NCBI GenBank assembly: GCA_944383165.1 | Contig: CALWON010000001.1 | Location: 1-64,000, forward strand | Length of the DNA stretch: 64,000 nt | Source of the DNA: an uncultured Oscillospiraceae bacterium | Lineage (GTDB): Bacteria > Bacillota > Clostridia > Oscillospirales > Oscillospiraceae | Direction: 5' to 3' | In this document: positions 27,301 through 35,821 of the stretch, piece by piece | Position numbering within the stretch: the first letter of the stretch is position 1 | How the letters are laid out: every line of letters starts with the position of its first letter | The notes under the pieces: generated by a model | Told to the model about the DNA's origin: nothing | Databases searched by the model: none | What the model saw: the letters and a program-made list of their open reading frames with translations, nothing else | Translations under genes and position numbers: made by a program

Positions 27301-29117
27301 TATTCCCCACACAACAGGTCTATCTGGTGGTGGGAAGTGATGTGGTTGCACATGCTTCCTCCTATCAAAATGCCCCTCAGCCGTGGTCTGTCCACTCTAT
27401 GAACCATATCATTTTCCATCGAGCAGGAGAGGAGCCACTGCCAAAAGGGGAGAAACTGCCCATTACTGGTTCTGTGATTCAGCTTCAATTACCACCCCAT
27501 TTAGAGGACATCAGTTCCACACGTATTCGTGAAAATGTGGATTTGAACCGAGATATTTCTAATTTAATTGATCCGGTCATTCAGGATTTTATCTACCGAA
27601 ATGGTCTTTATCTGAGAGACAGTCAAAATAAACCTGTATTGGGGCGTAGAGATGTCCAATTCCAGTGGGTTTCAGAGCCAGACGCCTATATGATTGCCGA
27701 CCTGACCGCTGGACGGGGAGACCGAGAGGCAATACGGACTGGGGTATTGCAGGGGAAAGACCAGTTGTTGCTCTTCCGCAGAGGTGGGCAGTTAATGGGG
27801 TTTGCCAGTTTCCGATATTTGACAGCAACCCAATTATTTGGTGCATTGAAAGATACTGAACTAGCCAATCGGATTCGGCTGCGTTCTGCGGGTACTACAT
27901 TGATGATTACCTCCATCGGTGCAGATTGTTCTGACCCATTGTGTGACAATTTACAGTTAATTTTAACAGAAGTTTTGGCAAAGGCTCTGGCAGATGACTG
28001 TATTTATGGTCTCTATTTCCCATATGGAACTCCACCAGATGAAACGTTAGAGGACACACTCCAACGACAAGGATTTTTGAGGCAGGAGGGCACCACACCC
28101 CTGTGGGAAGTGGACATGAGTGCTCCATCTGTGCTGTTCCAGAACTTAGAGACTGCCATTCAAGAGCCACTGAGCCAGAATGTGCAGGTTTTAACTGCCA
28201 TACAGGAAGGACATAAACAACTACAACGGGCATTGACAAAACTGTACCCTCGATTCCTACTTTTGACTATCTCGTCAGAGGTGATGCACCAAAGGCTGTT
28301 AGAGATGATTACAAGCTACAATGAGGTACCATCTGAGCCCACAACCCCAAGAAAACTGGGAAAAAATATGTGTGTACCCTATGGCAAGCTGTTGCGTGGA
28401 AAAATAGTCCCCAATACGGTGACAAAAACCATTCATACAGACCGTGTCTATACGCCGGATTTGTCAGAAAGCACTATGGAGGCATTCCCATACTATGCCC
28501 CCATTCCAAGTCAAATCCGAACCATTAAATCCTTCCAGCGTCCTGTGATTCTGGTAGACGACCTGATGCACCCGGGATTTCGGATTCAATCTCTTGACCC
28601 AATTTTGCGTCAGGAAAATGTAGATATTCGTATGGTTTTGGTGGGATTGCTGTCAGGACACGGACGGGATTTGATGGAATCTCTGGGATGGCCGGTGGAT
28701 AGTGTGTATTATCTGCCCAGACTGCGAGATTGGTTTATTGAATCCACTCTATATCCCTTTGTGGGTGGCAATACAGTGCAACGAGATACCTCTCCAGTGC
28801 CTGGATTGTTGCCAGGAATCAACCACATTTTACCCTATGCGTCCCCTGCATTCCGAGGACAGTGCAGTGAGGAGGCAGTTTTTGAGGTGTCCCGCTGCTG
28901 TCTGGAGTCTGCCTACAACTTGATTTTTACATTGGAGCAAGAGTACAGAACCCTGTATGGAAAAAATTTAACATTAAGTCGATTACCAGAGGCGATTATA
29001 TTGCCTCTATGCCCAGATAAGGGGACCTGTTTGCGGTATGACCCATCATTGGCAGCCTCTGAGTATTTGGAAAATGATTTGGAGCAGTTGTTGCGAACCC
29101 ATATTCAGTGGGGATAA
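24315..29117 (+). CDS. Giant fusion: HD hydrolase, helical repeats, NMN-adenylyltransferase-like, GNAT-like, PRTase-like
   Basis: 1600 residues, soluble. Residues about 175-330 hold an HD-hydrolase pattern (GHIGGVHHIAM, then AAAHDIGKYG at 211-220, and LSKLDHVDASKRRR). About 360-905 are tandem helical, HEAT-like. About 911-1100 match nicotinamide/nicotinate-mononucleotide adenylyltransferases, with GTFDPFTLSHKG and a perfect ISSTRIR (1066-1072). About 1113-1265 resemble a GNAT acetyltransferase. About 1409-1423 contain PVILVDDLMHPGFR, a PRPP-binding-like phosphoribosyltransferase motif. In many Firmicutes NadD is followed by the HD protein YqeK, so linking these two activities has a precedent. 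Start ATG 24315 has GAGAGG upstream. The combined activity is unknown. Confidence 0.85.
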   Translation: MQERQVQRLTLMVAERMEQEQLSCASTRREAMELLRTPGWMEELSALLPLRRRLECGEVLGVCAPILAKLAPVPEDGWLSFCYRYVRSILYPQGGFAPDAEEYEVGAKFFLLVLQVLLDYERTVLPFDPLMDLAFLTEEEYRGCELEGEYRQLLYYYRKEYVYELMRLGQEVTPFRTLGHIGGVHHIAMTMARGLQAAGVEIDLSLISGAAAAHDIGKYGCRPGERVPYLHYYYTDQWLLERGMEGISHIAANHSTWDLELESLSVESLCLIYADFRSKQDRDENGNEITVLYPLDESFQVILSKLDHVDASKRRRYELVYGKLHDFEDYMRTLGVDIGLTGQMQEPKAHKDPALMGPEETVEKLTLLSVEHNLKLMHLLSNERKFGNIIESARSTKDWKQLRAYLNIFGEYFTYLSVKQKRQALAFLYELLVHREGDIRRQAAALMGQIIARFHLVYRKELPVDAPEDPAEAVPFTLWEQYLNMILYPDHKTTQQQRAHISYTLKLVLTALLDYARPSDIPHFLGALLRYYENAYNMDADTAFTLLDAARYIPSKYCDDSVRGTLIEFAAQWAGSKDLRMETATLQFLRRAERSLSRQHPQLKRIVEIAKTVQPNSLPVTFLQYRILKRAGQDVSSHKHILYEQDVTSEVFLDNLKTATPWIVKSVGVELLQDQIEHGMMEHILHICTHYSNLIKVSERVVVRHDAGAALVRILPLLRRDQRNEVVVELGKGLEMGQYSISKYIPEYLGQAALFLHPSELDEQVLWLKTLLGSPNDSAVSGALNTIGVLLQYYPTYRTRFTQSELSYENRRQDLLGLLLQGLAHYRTPVRQEALLVVGKLLFESRILPMEEKAHIFRLSYHKLLFLIQESGNHADDLTFFYRASALAYINRFISLWRLDHGTFALSAPRKIAFFPGTFDPFTLSHKGIVCAIRDLGFEVYLAIDEFSWSKKAQPHLIRRQIVNLSVAGDFHVHLFPDDIPVNIANPSDLKRLQELFPTQQVYLVVGSDVVAHASSYQNAPQPWSVHSMNHIIFHRAGEEPLPKGEKLPITGSVIQLQLPPHLEDISSTRIRENVDLNRDISNLIDPVIQDFIYRNGLYLRDSQNKPVLGRRDVQFQWVSEPDAYMIADLTAGRGDREAIRTGVLQGKDQLLLFRRGGQLMGFASFRYLTATQLFGALKDTELANRIRLRSAGTTLMITSIGADCSDPLCDNLQLILTEVLAKALADDCIYGLYFPYGTPPDETLEDTLQRQGFLRQEGTTPLWEVDMSAPSVLFQNLETAIQEPLSQNVQVLTAIQEGHKQLQRALTKLYPRFLLLTISSEVMHQRLLEMITSYNEVPSEPTTPRKLGKNMCVPYGKLLRGKIVPNTVTKTIHTDRVYTPDLSESTMEAFPYYAPIPSQIRTIKSFQRPVILVDDLMHPGFRIQSLDPILRQENVDIRMVLVGLLSGHGRDLMESLGWPVDSVYYLPRLRDWFIESTLYPFVGGNTVQRDTSPVPGLLPGINHILPYASPAFRGQCSEEAVFEVSRCCLESAYNLIFTLEQEYRTLYGKNLTLSRLPEAIILPLCPDKGTCLRYDPSLAASEYLENDLEQLLRTHIQWG

Positions 29118-29143
29118 TATACATCTTATATGAGGTGAGAACT

Positions 29144-30382
29144 ATGTATTACTACTATGAGAAAGCCGGCAAAGTATTGGTATCCAATCAGGGAAACCTG
29201 CCCTATCCAGCCACAACACCCACAGGAACAGAGCATATCTACTATTTGGTAGATGGTGATCCTGTACTGGGGCGGGGGATGTTCAAAGTAAATCACGCCG
29301 GGCAGCTGGCGTGTCCCCATGATTTGTGTGTTTTGGATGCCTCCCGACTGCCTCAAGTGCAGTTGGATGAAACTTTGACCCATGCACTGGAACATGGCAC
29401 CCTAACAGCGGTCAACACTGGTCGAAAGAACTGGGAGTCTTGTTTGGAAGTGCAGCCCAAAACGGGGAAAAAGAGAGTGCACATTCTGGCCATTGGAGAC
29501 GTGGGCTCTACATTATTGACTGGTCTGAAACTGCTGGGGGGAGATGTCATTTCCACCATTGGTATTTGCGATGTCAGCCAGCAGACCACAGCCAGATGGG
29601 AGTTTGAAATGGGACAAATCAATCTTCCTTGGGAGTATGATGCCTTTCCTGAGGTGGAGATTGTGCCAAAAGAGAACTTATTTGATTGTGATTTGTTTGT
29701 GTTTGTGGCATCCAGAGGCATTCCCCCTGTTGGCTCTCAAGTAAAAGATGTGAGAATGGCACAGTTTGAAACCAATGCCGCCATTGTAAAAGAATATGCA
29801 AAGATGGCAAGAGAGGCAAAGTTTCAGGGGTTATGGTGTGCAGTGTCTGACCCTGTGGACCCACTGGCAAAGACCGCCTATTTGGAGAGCAACCGAGATG
29901 AAAATGGACAATGGGATGGAAAGGGACTAAGACCAGAGCAGGTACAGGGGTTTGGTCTGGGTGTCATGAATGCAAGAGCGGCTTATTTTGCAAAGAGAGA
30001 TGAGCGGTTGGCATCCTTTTTGAAGGAAGGTCGCTCCTTTGGTCCCCACGGAACAGGGTTGTTTATTGCCAATTCCCTGGAACACTATGATGAACAGCTC
30101 TCCCAAGAGCTGACACAGCTTACTGTAACAGCCAACCTGAAAATGCGTGAAATTGGATTTAAACCCTATGTCGCACCTGCTCTGTCCTCTGGTGCTCTGT
30201 CTCTCCTGTTGACTATGAGAGGAGAGTGGCATTGTGGTTCTGTCTTTTTGGATGGTATTTATATGGGCGTCAAAAACCGCTACACCCCAGCAGGTGTGGA
30301 GACAGAACTACTTCCCCAGATACCTGATCCACTATTTGCCCATATTCAAGAGGCAGCGGACCATCTAAAAAGCATTTTGTAA
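29144..30382 (+). CDS. Malate/lactate dehydrogenase-like Rossmann protein
   Basis: 412 residues from ATG 29144 (MYYYYEKAGKVLVSNQGNLP), with GAGGTGAG 5 bases upstream. An N-terminal extension of about 110 residues precedes a Rossmann fold (VHILAIGDVGSTLLTGLKLL, about 115-134, then ICDVSQQ). GLWCAVSDPVDPLAKTAYL resembles the VSNPVD motif of LDH/MDH enzymes. The usual catalytic GEHGDS loop is not visible; SFGPHGTGLFIANSLEHY lies in that region. It is therefore probably an NAD(P)-dependent dehydrogenase of unusual substrate. It follows the giant gene by 26 bases. Confidence 0.8.
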   Translation: MYYYYEKAGKVLVSNQGNLPYPATTPTGTEHIYYLVDGDPVLGRGMFKVNHAGQLACPHDLCVLDASRLPQVQLDETLTHALEHGTLTAVNTGRKNWESCLEVQPKTGKKRVHILAIGDVGSTLLTGLKLLGGDVISTIGICDVSQQTTARWEFEMGQINLPWEYDAFPEVEIVPKENLFDCDLFVFVASRGIPPVGSQVKDVRMAQFETNAAIVKEYAKMAREAKFQGLWCAVSDPVDPLAKTAYLESNRDENGQWDGKGLRPEQVQGFGLGVMNARAAYFAKRDERLASFLKEGRSFGPHGTGLFIANSLEHYDEQLSQELTQLTVTANLKMREIGFKPYVAPALSSGALSLLLTMRGEWHCGSVFLDGIYMGVKNRYTPAGVETELLPQIPDPLFAHIQEAADHLKSIL

Positions 30383-30409
30383 GGCAGACCGTAGTGAGAA
30401 GGTGAAGAA

Positions 30410-31468
30410 ATGGCACTGGTGGTTATTTGTCCAAAACAGGAGGGTGTCACACACCAGAGCAGAATGGAAGGGGTATTACATAGGGTACTGGCAAAAGAAC
30501 ATGTGCGATGGATTACCCATACACAGCAGCTAGAAGCCCTAAAGGGTCAGACAATTCTGTTTGCAGTTCAATTAAATGAGACAGGGTTGAATTTGAAGTA
30601 TTATGCCATGTTATCCCGTTTGAGAGGAGAAACAGACCTACTGCATGGATGTACAGGTGGAATTTTGGTGGATGGAACAGGAGAATTATACACAAAATCC
30701 ACTGCAGCAGAACTGGCACTGGCATTGAGTGGAGCGGGCTGTCATCTCATTGGCAGACCATTGGTGGAGGCAACAGGCTCCCTTTTTAATTTTCGGATAC
30801 AGGCAAACAATTTAAACTGTACTGTGGAACAGGCATATGAGACCGCAGTGGCAGAACTGGTCACACGGTTACAGACAGAACAATTTCCAAAGCGGGAAAA
30901 TCCCAATCTTTTGGCACTTCACGCCTCCAGCTATCATGCTTCAAATACCATGACACTGTGGCAGAAAACAAAAAATCAACTGCCCAAATCCTTTCAAATT
31001 ACAGAAATAGGGCTGCGCAATGGCACCATCTATGACTGTGCAGCCTGTCCCTATACCACTTGTCTCCATTTTGGAGAAAGAGGTGGCTGTTTCTATGGTG
31101 GGGTCATGTCAGAAGAAGTTTACCCAGCCATTCGGCAGGCAGATGGGCTGATTTTAATGTGCCCAAACTACAATGATGCCATTTCTGCAAACTTAACCGC
31201 CTTTATTAACCGTTTAACCGCACTGTTTCGACAGACACGGTTTTATGATAAAGCAGTGTTTGCTATTGTGGCATCTGGATATTCTGGCAGTGATACTGTG
31301 GCTCGGCAGATTATTTCTGCACTCAACATGAATAAATCGTTTTATCTGCCAGCTCACAGTATCTGGATGGAAACAGCCAATGCACCAGGAGAAGTGCTGC
31401 ATAATCAGGGGTTGCCCCAGCGGTTAGATCAGTTTGTCCATGTCATTACAAAAACATTACAGGGATAA
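30410..31468 (+). CDS. Flavodoxin-fold NAD(P)H-dependent oxidoreductase-like protein
   Basis: 352 residues. The C-terminal part (about 155-350) resembles NADPH-dependent FMN reductases: LLALHASSYHASNTMTLWQK, CAACPYTTCLHFGERGGCFY with four Cys, then IRQADGLILMCPNYNDAIS and FAIVASGYSGSDTVARQI. The N-terminal 150 residues look like a second alpha/beta unit (ILFAVQLNETGLNLKYYAML, GGILVDGTGELYTK) without a motif I can name. The Cys cluster could hold a metal or Fe-S centre. It is the third gene of the operon, 27 bases after the dehydrogenase, and is followed by a terminator. Confidence 0.75.
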   Translation: MALVVICPKQEGVTHQSRMEGVLHRVLAKEHVRWITHTQQLEALKGQTILFAVQLNETGLNLKYYAMLSRLRGETDLLHGCTGGILVDGTGELYTKSTAAELALALSGAGCHLIGRPLVEATGSLFNFRIQANNLNCTVEQAYETAVAELVTRLQTEQFPKRENPNLLALHASSYHASNTMTLWQKTKNQLPKSFQITEIGLRNGTIYDCAACPYTTCLHFGERGGCFYGGVMSEEVYPAIRQADGLILMCPNYNDAISANLTAFINRLTALFRQTRFYDKAVFAIVASGYSGSDTVARQIISALNMNKSFYLPAHSIWMETANAPGEVLHNQGLPQRLDQFVHVITKTLQG

Positions 31469-31475
31469 AAATTAC

Positions 31476-31507
31476 AACCCTTCCACATACCAGTGTGGAA
31501 GGGTTTT
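31476..31507. terminator. Terminator of the 24.3-31.5 kb operon
   Basis: AACCCTTCCACA (31476-31487), loop, TGTGGAAGGGTT (31494-31505), then TT. A-rich sequence on the other side makes it usable for the convergent BrkB gene too. Confidence 0.88.
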
Positions 31508-31511
31508 GAAT

Positions 31512-32369
31512 TTATTCGTCATACTTTGACCATACACGACCGATGATGGCACCAAAAACAAAAATATTCCCACAAAAATAGAGCCAAGCAAGTAGAATCA
31601 TAAGAGATGCCAAGGAACCATATACAAGGGAATAACGGGTGGACATGTCAATAAACCAGGAAAAGAGAGCGGAGCATGCCACCATAGCTAGAGCGGACAG
31701 ACAGGCAGTGGCACGCAAAATACCACGGTGTTGGCGTCGAATTGAAGTTGGCGTTCCTGCACGGTAGACCATGAGAACCAAAAGAAACACAAATGAAAAC
31801 AGTAAAAGATAGCGCAGCCACTGCCAAATAGAGGAGAAAGACGGCAATGGAATAGAAGGAGGGATAAACTGTTCTAAGACAAGAAAAAACCACTCCCCTG
31901 TAAAAATGACGATAATGGAGAGATATACTGTCAGCAGAAACAGGAGCGAGAGGGAGAAACTGAAGAAAATACGGTGCAGGGAATGGGAAAGGGGTACTTC
32001 ATAGAGGTCATCCATCGTTTGTAACAGTGTGCGCATGCCAGCAGAGGCAGATAGAAGAATGGTGAATAGACTTGCCAGAAGTAGCGGTGTCGTCTGCGCC
32101 TTGGGAATGGATGAGACATAGGCGAGATAGTCCAACATAATTTGAATGCTGTCTTGTGGCAAAAAGGGATCTAGACCATCCAAAAGTTGGGGAGGGCTAA
32201 TGGGCAGCAATCCAATCAAAAAGTTAATACACATCAAAAGGGGAAATAAGGTCAGGACAAGAAAATAGGAGAGCGCAGCGGCAGCACGGGAGCCACCAAT
32301 TCGACCGTGAGTTTCAGCAATTTCTAGTATCCATGTAATAGGCAGTGGAATTTTCCAGTTTTTTCTCAT
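31512..32369 (-). CDS. YihY/BrkB family inner-membrane protein
   Basis: 285 residues from ATG 32369. About six membrane helices are seen, with the family N-terminal segment RIGGSRAAAALSYFLVLTLFP (about 25-45) and GMRTLLQTMDDLYEV. Function is unproven in this family; the old RNase BN label is wrong. It is monocistronic between two terminators. The ribosome-binding site is weak (GGGATGTGATG). Confidence 0.9.
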   Translation of the reverse strand: MRKNWKIPLPITWILEIAETHGRIGGSRAAAALSYFLVLTLFPLLMCINFLIGLLPISPPQLLDGLDPFLPQDSIQIMLDYLAYVSSIPKAQTTPLLLASLFTILLSASAGMRTLLQTMDDLYEVPLSHSLHRIFFSFSLSLLFLLTVYLSIIVIFTGEWFFLVLEQFIPPSIPLPSFSSIWQWLRYLLLFSFVFLLVLMVYRAGTPTSIRRQHRGILRATACLSALAMVACSALFSWFIDMSTRYSLVYGSLASLMILLAWLYFCGNIFVFGAIIGRVWSKYDE

Positions 32370-32431
32370 CACATCACATCCCAGTGTGGTTATGTAGTGA
32401 GTGTAACAGAAATAAGAAGAAAAGGAAATAG

Positions 32432-32460
32432 AAAAAAGCCGTCTGCATAGCAGACGGCTT
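32432..32460 (-). terminator. Terminator of rpsT
   Basis: On the minus strand AAGCCGTCTG pairs with CAGACGGCTT around a 5-base loop and is followed by TTTT. It is 27 bases past the rpsT stop. Confidence 0.88.
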
Positions 32461-32486
32461 GTTCAGTGCCAGAAAAGAACAGACAA

Positions 32487-32750
32487 TTAAGCCAGCTTGT
32501 TCAGCTTAATGGTCATGCTGCTCTTCTTATGTGCAGCGTTGTTCTTGTGCAGAAGTCCCTTGACAACAGCCTTGTCAACAGCCTTAACAGCGACCTTATA
32601 AGCTACATCGGCCTCGCTGCGGTTGCCTTCGGCTACAGCGGCCTCAAACTTCTTAATGTCGGTCTTCAGTGCAGACTTAGCGGCCTTGTTCTGCATAGCC
32701 TTGGTCTGAGAAACCAGAACACGCTTCTTAGCAGACTTAATATTTGGCAA
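32487..32750 (-). CDS. rpsT: 30S ribosomal protein S20
   Basis: 87 residues, starting with TTG at 32750 (MPNIKSAKKRVLVSQTKAMQ), with GGAGGAGGTG upstream. No ATG is available nearby in a sensible place. S20 is a three-helix bundle that binds 16S rRNA early. E. coli rpsT also starts with UUG, which takes part in its autoregulation, so the rare start here is notable. The 5' leader has a GCACAG/CTGTGC hairpin. Confidence 0.96.
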   Translation of the reverse strand: MPNIKSAKKRVLVSQTKAMQNKAAKSALKTDIKKFEAAVAEGNRSEADVAYKVAVKAVDKAVVKGLLHKNNAAHKKSSMTIKLNKLA

Positions 32751-32789
32751 ACCAAACACCTCCTCCGATTCTACCATCGTCAAATTTAG

Positions 32790-32806
32790 GCACAGAATCC
32801 CTGTGC
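32790..32806 (-). promoter_or_regulatory. Hairpin in the rpsT leader
   Basis: GCACAG-N5-CTGTGC forms a 6-bp stem in the roughly 60-base leader between the promoter and the TTG start. It may take part in autoregulation by S20. Confidence 0.4.
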
Positions 32807-32814
32807 AGATACAT

Positions 32815-32843
32815 ATTATACCACCATGTTTTTTAAAATGCAA
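32815..32843 (-). promoter_or_regulatory. rpsT promoter
   Basis: On the minus strand: TTGCAT, 17-base spacer, TATAAT. The -10 box is perfect, and it is about 65 bases upstream of the TTG start. Confidence 0.8.
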
Positions 32844-32883
32844 CTATAAATTTTGAAAAAGGAGAAATTTTTTTGAGGAGAAA

Positions 32884-33372
32884 TTAGTCCTTCTTCATAA
32901 TGACAAACTTCATCATAGGGTAGTTGATCACAACCTGCAAGAAGATATTGATGACGTTGGCTACTGTGGCAGCAAAGCTCCCTACATACTGGCTGAGAAT
33001 GGGGGTAATGTAGCCAGGCAGTGCAATGCTGATGAGACCAGCCACAGTCACAGTGAGGATGTACCAGCCGATGGTTTTGGAAATGTCCACAGTGGCACCA
33101 AACACCAATTTGCGCTGCACAATGTAGTTCACAATCTGAGCGCAGATATAGGCAACCAGGAAGCCCAGAAAACCACCTAGACCGCCTGAGCCTTCTGCAC
33201 TGTAATCAAAAATAAACCACTGGAAGGGTTCGTTTAAGTTGGCAAACAGAATGCCAGTGGTCAACCAGAGAACCACAAAGTTTGTAACGGTGGCACAGTT
33301 GGACAAGATATTAAACAGGATAAACTCCCATAGATCAGGGTGTGCCGTTTTCCAGCGTCGAATGGCTTCCAT
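32884..33372 (-). CDS. GtrA-family membrane protein
   Basis: 162 residues and four membrane helices (LFNILSNCATVTNFVVLWLT, LGGFLGFLVAYICAQIVNYI, IGWYILTVTVAGLISIALPG, AATVANVINIFLQVVINYPM). The layout and basic C-terminus (FVIMKKD) fit the GtrA family, which flips or supports polyprenyl-linked sugars in cell-surface glycosylation. Its ATG overlaps the stop of the upstream GH3 gene (TAATG), so they are translationally coupled. The association with glycosidases suggests a role in surface glycan metabolism. Confidence 0.8.
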   Translation of the reverse strand: MEAIRRWKTAHPDLWEFILFNILSNCATVTNFVVLWLTTGILFANLNEPFQWFIFDYSAEGSGGLGGFLGFLVAYICAQIVNYIVQRKLVFGATVDISKTIGWYILTVTVAGLISIALPGYITPILSQYVGSFAATVANVINIFLQVVINYPMMKFVIMKKD

Positions 33373-35792
33373 TAAATGCGCTCCTTTCGAGCTTTCAGCT
33401 CTTTTTGGTTTTTAAAGTGTGCTTTGATCAACCGATGGCAACCACCAAAGAAGTGACCATTGGCCATATATTGCATGGCTTGAGCCATTTCAGTGGAAAT
33501 CATACCACCTGTCATCTTAGCAAGACCACGGAAGGGCATATTGTAAATAAACAATACATTTAAATCAGGGGCACCATTTGCCTCGCTCTTTTTCTGCATG
33601 TTTTGCAGAATTTTATACCCCATACGGGCCAGTGGACTGCGGGCGTACTGCATTTGAGACAGGCTATCATTAAAGCCTAGGGGTGCAGTACGGTCCCACT
33701 TTGACTCTGGCAAAGGACGCCCCAGTAGAATGGTGAATTCCTGGTCAGAAACAGACTGCACTTTGGCGGAGTAGTAGGAGGGCATCAGAGAAGCATCATA
33801 GGGAATGGGGGCATCTGTACCAGTGACAGAGAGTGTACCAGTCAACAGGATGTCCTGACAGCTTGCTCCAATTTCAATTTGATAAGTACCACCTTCAATT
33901 TCCCACTGGTCTGTCTGTACATTGAAATAACGGAATGCCTTGTCATCCAGAGGAATGGTCACACGGGTAGAAGCACCTGGTTCCAGATAAGTTTTAGCAA
34001 ATCCCTTTAATTCCCGTACAGGACGGAACAGTTTACTGTTGGGACAGGAGATATAGAGCTGGGAAATTTCAGAGCCTGCCATATCTCCTGTGTTGGTCAG
34101 TGTAAATTGCACCTGTCCTGGTGTAATGGTCAGGTCAGTATAGGAGAATGTAGTATAGCTCAAACCATACCCAAAGGGGAAACGGACAGGTTTTTGGACT
34201 GTTTCATAGTAGCGATAGCCTACATACAGGCTTTCTCGGTATTCAGCTGTTTCCTCTTTGCCGGGGAAATAGTGGTAGTTTGGGGTGTCTGTGTAAGAGA
34301 TGGGATAGGTTTCTGCCAGCTTACCAGAGGGAGAGACCACACCAGTCAGCAGGTCAACCATAGCACCAGCCCCTGCTTGCCCACCCAAATAACCATGAAT
34401 CAGCCCCTTACAATGGTCAATCCAAGGCAATTCCACAGGAGAACCACCAGATAAAATAACCACAAGATTTGGATTGACCTGATAAAGTTCTTCCACAAGG
34501 GCATTCTGGTTGGAGGGAAGTGCCATATGGGTGCGGTCAATGCCCTCACTTTCAAAGATCTCAGGCAAACCTAAGTAGAGCAAGACCACATCAGCCTGTT
34601 TTGCCAGTGCAACAGCGGCTTGAGAGAGTGAGGGATCTGTCTTGCCATTGCGTAAATATCCCTGGGCATGTCCTACAATATTCAGGCTGCTTTTGCTCAG
34701 ACAGTCAATGGGGCGGTCGAGCTGGGTTGGGTTGACCACAGAGGAGCCAGCACCCTGGTAGCGTGGTTCCAGTGCCATATCACCAATCACTGCCACACGG
34801 GTTTCCTTGGAGAGAGGTAAGATATGATCCTGGTTTTTCAGTAAGACAGCAGTTTCCAGTGCAGTCTGCCGGGCAACGGCGTGATGTGCTTCTTTGTCAA
34901 AAGAACCAGAATGATTGGCTGTAGCGGCATGGGTGGAGAGAATGACATCAATCAATTCATCTACCCGCTGGTCAATCACAGACTCCTGAATGGAGCCATC
35001 TTTCAGTGCAGCCAACAGTTCCCGGTCACTGTCCCCACCAGTACCAGGCATTTCCAAGTTGCTGCCAGCCAATGTGCCAGCCACATGGTCATTAGAGCCG
35101 CCCCAGTCTGTCACCACAAAGCCATCAAAGCCCCACTCATTGCGGAGAATCTCTGTTAACAGGTGGGCATCCTCATTGGCATAAGTGCCATTGATACGAT
35201 TGTAGGAGGACATAATAGACTTGGGCTGTCCCTCTTTGACAGCAATTTCAAAGCCGGTCAGGTAAAGCTCACGCAAGGTGCGTTCATCTACCACACTGTC
35301 ACTGGTCATACGCAGATGTTCTTGGCTGTTTGCCGCAAAATGCTTTGGACATGCAGAAATCCCATTGGATTGAACACCTCGAATAAAAGCGGCAGCCATT
35401 TTTCCAGCCAAATAGGGGTCCTCAGAATAGTATTCAAAGTTTCGTCCACCCAAGGGGCTGCGTTTGATATTCAGACCAGGTCCCAGCAGAACATTGACCT
35501 GCTGGCTGGCAGCTTCTGCCCCAATGGTTTGCCCGGCTTGTTCTGCCAGGGTAGGGTTCCAACTGTTCGCAACCCCAGCTGCGGTTGGGAAACAGGTGGC
35601 TGGTTGGCTGGCATTTAATCCCAGGTGATCGCCTTCGCCCACTTGACGACGTACACCGTGGGGACCATCAGAGAGAAACATAGCAGGCAACCCCGCTTGT
35701 TCAAATGGATAGGTGCTCCAAATATCTCGACCGGAGAGAAGGGCAACCTTTTGCTCCAGCGTTAATTTGCTTAAAATAGATTGATGTTTCAC
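33372..35792 (-). CDS. Family 3 glycoside hydrolase (beta-glucosidase-like), cytoplasmic
   Basis: 806 residues from GTG 35792, with AAGGAG 7 bases upstream. The TIM-barrel domain comes first (about 1-290) with the nucleophile Asp229 in FVVTDWGGSNDH and substrate-site motifs LSDGPHGVR and PLGGRNFEYYSEDP. Then comes the alpha/beta sandwich (LPLSKETRVAVIGDMALEPR) and a fibronectin-III-like domain (GYGLSYTTFSYTDL onward). A basic helical tail of about 150 residues follows that is not part of standard GH3. There is no signal peptide, so it probably acts on imported oligosaccharides. Confidence 0.93.
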   Translation of the reverse strand: MKHQSILSKLTLEQKVALLSGRDIWSTYPFEQAGLPAMFLSDGPHGVRRQVGEGDHLGLNASQPATCFPTAAGVANSWNPTLAEQAGQTIGAEAASQQVNVLLGPGLNIKRSPLGGRNFEYYSEDPYLAGKMAAAFIRGVQSNGISACPKHFAANSQEHLRMTSDSVVDERTLRELYLTGFEIAVKEGQPKSIMSSYNRINGTYANEDAHLLTEILRNEWGFDGFVVTDWGGSNDHVAGTLAGSNLEMPGTGGDSDRELLAALKDGSIQESVIDQRVDELIDVILSTHAATANHSGSFDKEAHHAVARQTALETAVLLKNQDHILPLSKETRVAVIGDMALEPRYQGAGSSVVNPTQLDRPIDCLSKSSLNIVGHAQGYLRNGKTDPSLSQAAVALAKQADVVLLYLGLPEIFESEGIDRTHMALPSNQNALVEELYQVNPNLVVILSGGSPVELPWIDHCKGLIHGYLGGQAGAGAMVDLLTGVVSPSGKLAETYPISYTDTPNYHYFPGKEETAEYRESLYVGYRYYETVQKPVRFPFGYGLSYTTFSYTDLTITPGQVQFTLTNTGDMAGSEISQLYISCPNSKLFRPVRELKGFAKTYLEPGASTRVTIPLDDKAFRYFNVQTDQWEIEGGTYQIEIGASCQDILLTGTLSVTGTDAPIPYDASLMPSYYSAKVQSVSDQEFTILLGRPLPESKWDRTAPLGFNDSLSQMQYARSPLARMGYKILQNMQKKSEANGAPDLNVLFIYNMPFRGLAKMTGGMISTEMAQAMQYMANGHFFGGCHRLIKAHFKNQKELKARKERI

Positions 35793-35821
35793 AGGCAATC
35801 TCCTTCCCAGAAATAAGGGGT

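Noticed and set aside
32751-32843. N-terminal extension of S20 (about 31 extra residues)
   Set aside because: It spans the rpsT promoter and leader hairpin; the S20 family start is the TTG after GGAGGAGG.
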